Position numbers and translations under genes: made by a program. A stretch of 64,000 bases of DNA, taken from assembly GCA_963082975.1 (NCBI GenBank), contig OY720347.1, positions 46,389,155 to 46,453,154 on the forward strand. Reading direction: 5' to 3'. Source of the stretch: Labia minor (lineage: Eukaryota; Arthropoda; Insecta; Dermaptera; Spongiphoridae). The notes below the pieces were generated by a model, which was given only the letters and a program-made list of their open reading frames with translations, was not told the origin of the DNA and searched no databases. Position 1 is the stretch's first letter; the number at the start of each line of letters is the position of its first letter. Shown piece after piece: positions 1 through 10,917 of the stretch.

Positions 1-1180
1 AAAATATTTTATAGCATTAAAATTAAAGATAAATTCTTATTAATCAGGTCTAGCGCCAATGGTATGGGTAGGTTTCCCCTCAAATGACACAAAGGAAAGA
101 ACCTTTTTTATATATGTCCCGGAGAGAAAATGAAACAAAGTTATAAAAGAAAACCTTTTTTATGAAGACAATATGAGTACAATATCCTATATACATTTAT
201 AAAATTTAGTTATAAATATAATATAATAATTATTCTTCAATAATAACATTTAATTAACATAAATACATGAAATCAGTTTTAGAAGATTAATAATTTCTTT
301 TTGTTCCATAATAGGTTATTCAATAAGTTCGTGGAACGGAAATGAAGAAACCAATTTTTATTTGTAAAAATTGTATATAGTTTTTTGAAAGCTAAATTAA
401 CACGCAAAATCTCTTTCAGTCAATTGACGATCTTCCAATAACATATCTTATAGCTCCGCGAACAACCTAGTATTTGCAAACTTTCGTATAACATCATCTT
501 TTTTGTTTCTCTTGTTATATTAAGTAAATTTATCGAATTGAAATTGCACTAAAAAAAATATAAATATAAGAAAAAAAATTTCATAAAATTACGTTTTACT
601 CATGGACTAAAAATCATTTTTCTATAAGCCTGACAAAGTTTATGGATGAATTGCTTCATATTCGACTAAAAACGTTAGGCGCTTTTAGTTTTCATTTGCT
701 TTCTGTTATATTTCTATGCAAATAAATTCTTTTATAGAGATAAAATTTATATATAATATATACTAACATACCACACTAAAACACTTCATTAACAAGTAAC
801 ACTATTTCTTCTAATATATTCAACTGTTTTTGATTTGATTGATAATATGTAAATTTAAGAAAATAACAATTCTTTTAAAATTTGTTACATTCTTTGGTAT
901 AAGTATATTACAGTAAAAAATAATAAAAGATTAATTTCTTAACTCTTAATCAATCAATTTTATTGCATAATAAAATTTTTTGTCAATTTATGTGTTTAAT
1001 AAAATTTTTATTATTACAAAAATTTAACTTGATGTTTCATATGAATAAATAAAACTAAATGCGCCCAACGTTTTTCGTTGTATGTGAAGCAATCCATTCA
1101 TATATTTTGTCAGACTTATAGAAAAATTATTTTATTCTTTTTAGTCCTTGAGATAAACGTTATTTTATAAATTTTTTATA
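1..1180. repeat. Dispersed foldback-like repeat, copy 1 (left end may be cut by the window edge)
   Basis: About 1.1 kb is collinear with 13888-14935 inside intron 4 of aminopeptidase copy A. Both begin with the same block around 'attcttaataatcag' followed by 'cgccaatg'. Inside each copy a block of about 110 bases (here roughly 590-700) recurs in inverted orientation (here roughly 1055-1165); it includes 'gcctgacaaagtttatgg' and its inverted counterpart. No coding potential is visible. I infer a non-autonomous DNA transposon or foldback element; the family is not identified. Confidence 0.6.
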
Positions 1181-1730
1181 TATTTATTTTATTAATCTTA
1201 TTATTAATTTCCATCTCAAATTTAGTATTTTTTATAATTTCCCGGGAATCCAGGGAAATGCATTTTTAAATTTCCCGATTCCCGGGAACGAAAATACTCG
1301 GGGAAAAGTTACCCTCTAGTGGTCTCTAATTCTGAATCCGGATGGAGATGGAAATCGTTAATCGTTAAATCATTAATATACTCATTTATGAAATCAAACA
1401 AATAAATAAAGTTGAATATCTATTAACTTTATAATACTCAATAAATAAACATTAGATTTATTTCTTCGTACGGGCTTTAGAATTAATATGATTCAAAAGA
1501 CCATTTGCAAAGGTGTAATTGAGTGGAGGCGGAGAGAGGAATACATCTCATTATAACATATACACTTCATAATAGATAGTTGGATTTTTACCGACCGACG
1601 ATAGTAAGGGAGGTATTGTTTTCACACCAAATTTCACATGTGGAGATTTTTACATATCTCCACGAATCATGCATTTTCTTATCAGAAAAAAGTATTTTTA
1701 GCATGATGTCTGTCCGTCCGTCCGTCCGTA

Positions 1731-2558
1731 TAGATGTGTACAGCCTGAACGGCTCAACCGATTTTGATGAAATTTGGTATATTTACTTAATGCATCAGTG
1801 GGATGAATTGATCAACTTTTGGTGCAAATCCGGAAACCGGAAGTGGTCCGTCCGTCCGTCCGTCCGTCCGTCCGTATAGATGTGTACAGCCTGAACGGCT
1901 CAACCGATTTTGATGAAATTTGGTATATTTACTTAATGCATCAGTGGAATGAATTGATCAACTTTTGGTGCAAATCCGGAAACCGGAAGTGGTCCGTCCG
2001 TCCGTCCGTCCGTCCGTTCGTCCGTATAGATGTGTACAGCCTGAACGGCTCAACCGATTTTGATGAAATTTGGTATATTTACTTAATGCATCAGTGGGAT
2101 GAATTGATCAACTTTTGGTGCAAATCCGGAAACCGGAAGTGGTCCGTCCGTCCGTCCGTCCGTATAGATGTGTACAGCCTGAACGGCTCAACCGATTTTG
2201 ATGAAATTTGGTATATTTACTTACTGCATCAGTGGGATGAATTGATCAACTTTTGGTGCAAATCCGGAAACCGGAAGTGGTCCGTCCGTCCGTCCGTCCG
2301 TCCATATAGATGTGTACAGCCTGAACGGCTCAACCGATTTTGATGAAATTTGGTATATTTACTTAATGCATCAGTGGGATGAATTGATCAACTTTTGGTG
2401 CAAATCCGGAAACCGGAAGTGGTCCGTCCGTCCGTCCGTATAGATGTGTACAGCCTGAACGGCTCAACCGATTTTGATGAAATTTGGTATATTTACTTAC
2501 TGCATCAGTGGGATGAATTGATCAACTTTTGGTGCAAATCCGGAAACCGGAAGTGGTA
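1731..2558 (+). repeat. Minisatellite of six units inside HINE copy A1
   Basis: Six head-to-tail units begin 'tagatgtgta' at 1731, 1877, 2027, 2165, 2307 and 2441. Unit lengths are 146, 150, 138, 142 and 134 bases, so they differ only in multiples of 4: a near-constant core plus a variable (CCGT)n run at each junction. Unit lengths that are multiples of three create apparent reading frames here; these are repeat artefacts, not genes. Confidence 0.9.
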
Positions 2559-2725
2559 GTATTAGCAATCGACGATAGGAAGGGAAGGGTTATTTTCACA
2601 CCAAATTTCACATGAGGATATTTTTTTATATATCACCACGAATCATGCATTTTCTTAACAGAAAAAAGTATTTTTAGCATGATGTCTGTCCGTGCGTCCG
2701 CCCGTCCTTCCGTCTGTCCGTGTAA

Positions 2726-3622
2726 GGGTGCGTTCACAAAGAAAGCTTGTTGCAAGCGCTTGTTGCAAGCGCTTGTTGACAAGCGCTTGCAAGCTCCAAC
2801 CGGCGCGAGAAAAGTCTACCTTGTATCAAACGTGTGCGTTCACAGACAAAGCTTGTCCCGACTTGCAAGCGCTTGTTACAAGTTCTGACAAGCACGCAAG
2901 AACGTTTTCTACTTGTTTTCCGGCTCTTGTTGACCGAACCAGTCCAGTCAGTGGGACAACCGTGCAGATGGATGTTGACGAACTGATTTCTCAAGTTTTT
3001 AGAAGAGGGGCTATTTGGGACAAACGCCTCAAACTACATGCAAATAGACTTCACGTGGATAAGTTGTGGAAGGAGATAGCATTAGAAATGAAAACTGACG
3101 GTAAGAAGAATATTTTACTATCAATTATTATTAGGTACTCAGAATGATTAGAAGATGCATTGACTTTATATTTAAAGTTAAGTACAGTAGAATTTTTAAT
3201 GGATAAATAAACCACGTAGATTCAAATTTAGGGTGTAATTAAACATAACGTTTCGTCTGTACTATGGACAGACATCATCCGTTGTACAAGAAAGAGTTAA
3301 CATTTAAGAATAACATAAAATAAATTGTATGAAATGTGAAATAGTGCATAAGGTTAACTTGTTGTGCAATAACCCAAACCTACATCTTCCACGGTTAATT
3401 GCATGAACACCGACTTTCCTTCTTCGAATTTTTTTAATTCGATATTTTCAAGCAAAAATAACTCTTCATCACTTGAGGAAGACATTGTCTCAACGAGAGC
3501 TCAGAAAAGACTAAAGCTTTCTTTGCAAGCGTTTGTTGTGTACACACAACAAAATTTTCAAGCGCTTGGAGCCAGCGCTGAAAACAAGTTACTTGAAACC
3601 AGCTTTCTTTGTGAACGCACCC
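2726..3622 (+). mobile_element. PIF/Harbinger-type element nested in HINE copy A1
   Basis: The element is 897 bp with 22-bp perfect terminal inverted repeats beginning GGGTGCGTTCACAAAGAAAG, flanked by the 3-bp duplication TAA (2723-2725 and 3623-3625). A 3-bp TWA target duplication is characteristic of PIF/Harbinger. It carries a MADF-domain exon, matching the second protein (MADF/Myb-like) that these elements encode; no DDE transposase is visible, so it is non-autonomous. Sub-terminal copies of TTGCAAGCGCTTG occur near both ends. HINE copy A6 has the uninterrupted target (gtccgtaTAAatgtgtacag near 53202-53218). Confidence 0.85.
2968..3100 (+). CDS. MADF-domain first exon of the PIF/Harbinger accessory protein
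   Basis: The ATG at 2968 opens 44 codons ending at a good splice donor (G|GTAAGA at 3100/3101). The peptide MDVDELISQVFRRGAIWD continues into the typical MADF pattern LI..V..R..IWD....L..NR..V..LW.EIA. MADF domains bind DNA and are found in the accessory (Myb/SANT-like) proteins of PIF/Harbinger transposons, where they help the transposase into the nucleus and onto the ends. I see no clear downstream exon; the stretch from 3403 (MNTDFPSSNFF...) could be one, with a Ser-rich, low-complexity composition. Judged a remnant of the transposon gene, not a host gene. Confidence 0.6.
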
Positions 3623-4253
3623 TAAATGTGTACAGCCTGAACGGCTCAACCGATTTTGATGAAATTTGGTATCTTTACTTAATGCATCAGTGGGATGAAT
3701 TGATCAACTTTTGGTACAAATCCGGAAACCGGAAGTGGTAGTATTAGCGATCGACGATAAGAAGGGAAGGGTTATTTTCGCACCAAATTTCACATAAGGA
3801 GATTTTTTTACATATCACCACGAATGTATTGGTTTTATCCTCGGGAAAAATCATCTTCATTATGTTTTTCTTAATTTAAAATTATATGACGTCACCCAGC
3901 CCTTCATGACGTCACAGCCTCGGGTAACGCCGGCTACTTCAGCTATATATTATAAATAAAATAAAATTAAAAATATTTATGTTCTATCCATATCTGTTTT
4001 TTATTACATTAATAGATATATTAAAATTATTTGAAATTGTTTCTGTAGCTGGAAATTAATTTACTTCAAACCGTCGGTCGGTTCAAAATAAAATATAATA
4101 TGCTAGTACTTATTCCCGATTCTGTGTCAAATTTTAATGAAACGTAGAAAGATTAGACAGACAAACATACTTTCAATTTTATATTTCAATGAAAGATACT
4201 TTTAAGTAAGATTTTTTAAACACCTTATATAAAATATAACTCTTCTATAAAAA

Positions 4254-4860
4254 AAAATCTGGAGTGTCTCCACTCGACTATCTCGAAAATTTGAATTGGA
4301 TTAATTAACATATATTATATTTAAATTAAATTTAATTAATTAAATTATAAATTAAAATTAATAAATAATATTTATTAAACCAACGCGTGTTTGGCTCTTT
4401 GTTGATGGACGTCACGTGCTGGCGCGTTAAAAAATTAAAAAAATTAATTCCGGTACTTTCAAGATTCAATAAAGCTGAAATTCTATATATAGCAGTTTTA
4501 TACAATTTTTAATCATGTGAAAAACTATCAAACATATATCTTTATTTTTACGGTCACTTTAGAGGAAAAAAATCAAAACGTGGTCAGTAATGACCCTCTT
4601 CCGGTTGAGCTACATTTCTCAAAAGTTGATAGAAAACTACGAATTTTGGATAATGCGCGTATACCAAATTTATATATATATATCTATAGCTTTAGTCTAG
4701 CTCAAACCGTTTTATCGTAATCTTGTTTACACACACACCACACATTTTTCTCAACCTTAGTGAAAATGACCCAGGGACCTTCAACAAAAAGGGAGCATCA
4801 AAATCTCGACATCGAAAATTTTCATGATCGCAATACTATCTCCGGCGACTGTTAACAATT
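4254..4860 (+). repeat. Dispersed repeat family B, copy B1
   Basis: Shares blocks with 21423-22530 (inverted) and with 50548-52357: 'tccactcgactatctcg', 'gtgtttggctctttgttgatgg', 'attccggtactttca', 'ggtcactttagagg', 'gttgagctacatttctc', and an end block 'ctcgacatcgaaaatttt'. Contains a short CA-rich run. No protein-coding potential. The two other copies are each interrupted by family A elements, but this one is not, so it shows the uninterrupted order. Confidence 0.6.
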
Positions 4861-7800
4861 TGTCCATTAATTGATTATTCCAAACAATATTTTTCAAAAT
4901 AGCTTATCTGTAGATTATTATAATAAATTTCTTGTGAAATTATAGCAATTGTTAGTATATATTTAATTAGTTATTTAATTTAATTTTTAATACTTCATGA
5001 AAAATATAGCAAATTTCTTAGTAACTTCATTCCACACTATCAGTGATTGAAAATTATAATACATAGGATTATAGTAAAAAAATTGATATTGATAACGCAT
5101 TATGTTGACATTGGAAAATGTATTCTTAAAAATTTTGAAATGATCTTGCATGCCAAGAGAAATATTAATTAGTATGTTGGAAATTTTGAATTTTTTTAAA
5201 AAAATCTAAGTAATCATTTTAACATTTGTATTTGATGATATGACATTAAGAGAATATGAAGAGGGAGGAAAGGATTATTTAAAATAAATAAACATAAACA
5301 TTACACAAGTTTTATATTAAAAATAATCATAAAATAAATTAATGATATATTAATATGAAATTACTTTTTATTAAGGAAAAATAATAATGTTTATCTCCAA
5401 TAGTGTAAGTCAAATAGCTCTTGTATGTGAATAGCCTAGAGCAAAGACCAATCAAACATAAATTATTTTATGAAAATTCTTTAGACAAATAATAATCATA
5501 ACGTTTAATCAACAATTTTATACTTAAGTTGGGTATCTTTATATGATGTGATAATTTTCTTAAAATTCAATAACCAGATAAGCTGATAAGCTGATAAAAA
5601 TACTTATGATTTTAAATTTTTTGGATTGTCTCATATGATTTTTTTTTTTTTGTTAAATTATAGGAATATTTTAAAAATAATGTATTTATTATATTTATAA
5701 TTTAATGAAAAATTTTAATGTAAATAAAAATCTTAAATAAATATTCTTAAAAGGTACTCTATATTTTATCACTATTGGATTTACAGACTATTTTAAGCGT
5801 TTGATTTTTAAAACATTTCATTATTTTTATTATTATACTTTTTAAGTGTCAAAAATATTTCAATAAAAATTAAATAAACTAAATTTAAGATTAGATTCTA
5901 TGGTATATTATATTCCATTTTAATTATAAATAAGATAAAACAGAGGGATATAAAGCGTCTTCTATATCTTGAAAACTATGCCTTTTGGCGTGGGAAAGGG
6001 ATTGTTGGTCAATAGTAGCCACATAGATGACCAGATGAAAGGGTGTCTACAAGCATATCATCGTGTAAGGAGAATTTTTTTTGTCTGTCATCTTGAAAAT
6101 CAACACAAGCGAAATTTTATCATCTTTATGTCAAAGGCGCATAATTAGTTTTCTTTTGCAATTTGTACAAGAATAGTGTATTCTAAGTTTTTACACATTC
6201 TTTAAAATTAATATTATGACTTTTTTATTCACATATCATTTGCAAGTCTTTATTTAAATATGTGTGGAAGGAGTGATATGACGTATTACATGGACGAGGG
6301 ATATGGCGTGTTTTGTCTTTGGAAAATTAAACCCCCCAAATAATTTAATAAATCTAGGGAAATATTCAGTCACATACTTGTGTAAATATATTATTTAAGA
6401 TATTTACATTTATTAATTTTAAGTCTCACATAATTAAATATTTAAACATTTCAACTTTATATGACATTTTATTTTTGTTTGTCCCTATCCCTATTAGGGA
6501 TATAGCCGAAAAGTTGACTTTTTTATTTTTGTAAATTTTATAGTTCTTATTTTAAGAATAAAGCTGCAATTTTTGCTATGAATACTTAATAGTCAGTAAT
6601 TAACACCAATATCATGTCATAATAGGTATTAGTGTTTAAAATTTAACAAAAATACGAGCTATTAATAAAAATTTGAACTTGATGTGTTTTGAATACTTCT
6701 CTATTGCCCTTAGCTTAGAAGAATACGATTTTTAGGAAAAAATTACACATAATATATATATATAATTCTAATTAGTTTCTCGTAATAAATAAATAATACT
6801 TTTGAGAAATTTTAAATTATAAATAATTTAATGGATAACAACAATAAAGAAAATTATGAATAAAATATTAACAAATCTTTTTTTTTTCTTTTTTTATTTA
6901 ACAATAAAATTTGAATTTTTTAAATTATTATTATTTATTAAATATACCTAATACTTTCATTCATAAAGTGTTAAAAATATTTTAATAAAAATTAAATAAA
7001 CTGAATTCTACTAATTTGGAAGTTTTTTTAAGATTCGATTGTATATTATTATAACCCATATTAATTTTCAATTTAAATTTAAATTTTAAATTTCAATTTA
7101 TTTTTTTCTATTTATCATTTAAAAAATATTTTTTATTCAGATGAAATGTTTTAAATGAAAGTGTTATATGATGCTTTATTATAAATAATTTCCGATTCTT
7201 GGAAAAATCCGTTTTTATCAATACAATAAATTTTTATAAATAATTAAGTGCATCGGGATACCAATCAATGAGTCACAAGTTTTAAAATTTTATTTTCTGA
7301 CGTTAATTAATGAATAACATTAATTGATAAATAAAATTTTCACAATAATCAAAATTTTTTCATTTTGATAAAAAATTATTATTTAATCCAATTGAAAATA
7401 CTTATCTGATAAATATCATTATAATTAAAGGAGGATTTTGAAATTAGATTTATATTTAATAGATTCGTCAAACTGAACGGAATCATTTTCACGATAAAAA
7501 TTTATATTTGTCGCAGATAATATAATCACTTTACCTCATTCTTTGATTATAAATTAAAGAACGAGGCGATTCATTCCTTAAACCGATTTAGACATCGAAA
7601 GGTAAGCAATATTAATTCACCTTTCTATTTTATATTCTTTATATATTGTAATAAATTGATAACTTCCCAAATATGAATATTTTTAAAGTCATTTTCGAAT
7701 TTAAATTTATTATTTAGTAAAATTTAGGTGTTATCTTATTCACAAAGCAATTATAACGAATAAAAATTTTAATTTTTATTATTTTTTTAATTCAATGGAT

Positions 7801-10436
7801 TATATTTAATTTTTTTTTACAATAATTCAACTGTTTCAATTTTAACCGCATCAAAAGTTTAAATTTCAGTGAAATCAAATTTTATTGATATTATTATGTA
7901 ATTAATATACCTACCATCTGATTTATATGATACTTGTTTTACAAGATTTCGCTTTTACACGGATTTCAATAATTAGCTATATACGTTAATAACAGGTATA
8001 GAATAGAAATTCACCGTGTTGTTAAATATATTAGGGAAATCACCCAAGTACATATTTATATTTTACAAACAATTAAATAAAAATTATATTATTAATAAAA
8101 TAAAATTTTTTGATTATTTAGTATTCAATTCTTTAGAAAAATTCACAATAATTAATAATTACCTACATATATTTGTTATTTTATGCATTCAAGATATCAT
8201 TTGTAAAGAAATGAAAATAACAATGTCGGTTATGTGTAGATCAGTGGAAATAGGGGAATAGGTGTAGATTTAACTTAAAATTTTACTTTAAAAATTTTAA
8301 TAGTTATGTTAACTTTAAAAATATGAAACTTGATGGGAATATTTTTTTATTTAAAATCTCAGTGATGGTGAATATGATAAATTTGATACGCATTTCAATT
8401 GTACTTACTCTCAACTCAACTTTAGAAATAAAAACTTTTGATGATAGAAAATTAAATTTGATGTAAATTTTCTCAAAACACTAAATTTTATTGAATTGAT
8501 GTTAATTTGATTGTTAAATATATTAAATAAATTATAGTTTAATCAGCACCGGATAAAGGGGCGGGCAAGGCGAACGACTGCTAGGGGCGCCAAATTTTGA
8601 GGAGCGCCGATATAAACATAAAAATTTTTTTTACATTATTTAAAAAATATTTTGTATGAAAGGGTATCAAATTTTGTTTTGCCCGGCCCCTCAAAACCCT
8701 AGAACTGGCCCTGTGTTAATAAAAAAAGAAATATATCTATTTTTTTAAACAATGTATTTTAGAATAAAAAATAAAAATTTAAAAAGATATTATAAATTTG
8801 AATTTATGAAATTAATAGAATGAAGAGAACATAGGTTGAAAAATTTTGTTTATATTTAATCTTAAAAAAAATCGAGAGTATTTTTCAATTAAAATCTTTT
8901 ATATCTAAAAACCTAAGAATACAATTTTTTCACAATTTCAAATGGGAGTTGAATGAAATTATTATAATGGTACAAATATATTAGAACATTTTGAATCTAA
9001 AAAAAATGTAGTTGATGTTAATATATAAAAAGTTCAGGTACATACAATATTCAAATTTTCTAATTTTTTTTTTAAGTAATATGAAAAAATTTACAACACA
9101 TTGAATAATCCATTAAAAACACATATTGATATAATTAATTTATTAATAAATTAACTAAGTATTATATAACATTAAAAATAAAATTATTTGAAATATATAT
9201 ATAATTATTTGCATAAAGTACTTATCTCTAACTTTATTTAAGTATTAAAGTCCAAATTTCATCATATTACCTTAATAAGATGAGTTAGCAAATGATAAAA
9301 AAAAAGAATTATTGTAATCTAATATGGATTACAATTATATCTATAATTTTCATAAAAAGATTATATCAATTATTATATCAATTATTTTATTAAATTGATA
9401 ATTCATATTGGAATAGATTTAAGATATGGTATAAGTATTGAAATAAGTACTTCAACTCAATAAACACATTCATTCATTAAAACAATTTAAATTACAATAA
9501 ATTTTCGAAAAGCGTTTGTCATATTATTTTTGCCATTAAAGAATCATTTAGAGAATTTTTAAAGTACAAATTAATAAATTATCATAATTTGATTTGATTT
9601 GATTCTATGGTCAAATATGTCTTTGTAATTGAAAAAATTACTAGATTCAAGGTTCTATTTGAAAAAGATATCATTTATCATCTTTATTTTCTGGAAAATG
9701 TAAAATTAAATCAAATAAATCTTATCATATAGACTCATTTAATAATTTTGTATGCTAATTTAAAGAATATAAGTAAATTAGTATTCTAATCTGATAAATT
9801 AATAGATAAAATTTACTAATATTTTTTTAAGATTAATCAATAAACACTTATAGATGTTTTTTTAGAAAATAATCTGATAAATGATACTTTAAAATATTTA
9901 AGTGTAAATTGAGGAAGGTTTATTTAAATTTTAAATAAAATTTTAAATTAAATTTTGAATATTTGTTAATTTTCTAGTCTTTTTGTAACATTTTATTAAA
10001 TTAAATTAAAATAAAATAAATTAAAAAAAAATTATGATCAAATAAATAAAATTAAATTAAAAAAATTAAATGAAGGTTTTAATATAATTAAAAAATAATA
10101 AAATAAAACCTTATAATGTACTGATTTTCAACAAAATACTATTAACCACTGCTGAAGAATAAATTTAAATTTTTGGAAATAAAAAAAATTAAAATGTAGA
10201 AAAAATGTATTTATAATCTAAATTATATATAAAGAAATTTAAATATATACAGATTATTTCTAAACAAAGCTAGAATACCCGTTTTTCCAAGATATTTAAC
10301 TCGAATGAAAAATTAATCATTCTTTAAAAAAATTAATTTCTTATATAAAACATTAAAGTTCTGCAAATTATTCTATTAATAAAAAATTATTATAAAATTT
10401 TAGTATTCATATTAGCTTTATTACTTTATCTACCGT
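4861..10436. other. AT-rich spacer upstream of aminopeptidase A, no recognisable gene
   Basis: About 5.6 kb of roughly 75-80% A+T with many poly-A/T runs. Open frames are short and have no recognisable domain; the 81-codon frame at 8016-8261 is low-complexity Ile/Asn/Lys-rich and I do not support it. A GC-richer patch near 8544-8713 may be a decayed transposon. An upstream non-coding exon of gene A could lie here but nothing in the sequence fixes it. Confidence 0.6.
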
Positions 10437-10480
10437 GAAATTCAAATCATATGGGATAATATACTAATATCAGATACCAA

Positions 10481-10500
10481 TTATCAGATATCATATCAGA
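10481..10500 (+). promoter_or_regulatory. Conserved 20-bp block upstream of aminopeptidase A, GATA-like
   Basis: TTATCAGATATCATATCAGA is present unchanged at 47787-47806 upstream of gene B, 437 and 331 bases before the respective ATG, in otherwise poorly conserved flanks. It contains TTATC/AGATA/TGATA cores resembling WGATAR sites. GATA factors drive gut genes in insects, so a shared gut enhancer or promoter element is possible; this is inference. Confidence 0.4.
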
Positions 10501-10917
10501 CCAATTGAACCACTATAAATTCATACTAAATTGTTAATATAAATTTATTAATATACTTATATGATAATTTTTAAAGAAATCTATATTTTTTAAATTATTA
10601 AAATATGTTTGGATAATAATTATAAATAAAATAAATAATTTAGAAGTTAAATCAATAATTCTGAAACTTGGCTAGATCAAAATAAAAATCATTACTTTAA
10701 AAATATGATAGAAAATGTTTGCTTAAAATCTAAAAAATATTATTAATTAATAAATGGTTCAAAAATGATATACCTTTTTAGAATTTAAAGGTAAATTTGG
10801 ATTGTATTGAAAAATCGTTTATATATAAAACTAATTTAGTTAGATATTATAATAATAAAAATAATATAAAACACAATCTTGATAGAATTATATTATGAAT
10901 AATTTAATTTCTAGATA

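Larger units (their letters stand above)
1587..4084 (+). mobile_element. DINE-1/HINE-like non-autonomous element (family A), copy A1, with nested Harbinger
   Basis: Starts with the family's 5' end 'TTTTTACCGACCGACGATAG' and runs to the subterminal 'CCGTCGGTCGGTTC', but lacks the final hairpin tail seen in copies A2 and A6. The shared layout of the family is: a 5' subterminal ACCGACCGACG motif, an internal minisatellite, conserved blocks including 'tatgacgtcacccagccc', an inverted copy of the 5' motif, then a short palindrome GACCTG-GCCA-CAGGTC, ending in AACTTA within T-rich target. This matches the known architecture of Drosophila DINE-1 and other Helentron-associated elements (subterminal inverted repeats, central tandem repeats, 3' stem-loop, T-rich target). 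Assignment is by architecture only; no protein is encoded. A PIF/Harbinger element interrupts it at 2726-3622. Confidence 0.65.

Noticed and set aside
1580-2343. Long open frames with [10 protein letters not shown] and [15 protein letters not shown] repeats
   Set aside because: They follow the minisatellite units of a HINE element and are open only where unit length is a multiple of three; the same DNA is out of frame in other copies.
8016-8261. 81-codon frame starting MLLNILGKSPKYIFIF
   Set aside because: Low-complexity AT-driven composition, no domain, no conserved counterpart upstream of copy B.
8544-8713. Possible hAT-like remnant (CAGCACCGG ... GGCCCTG ends)
   Set aside because: The ends match only loosely and the 8-base flanks (AGTTTAAT, TGTTAATA) do not match convincingly.
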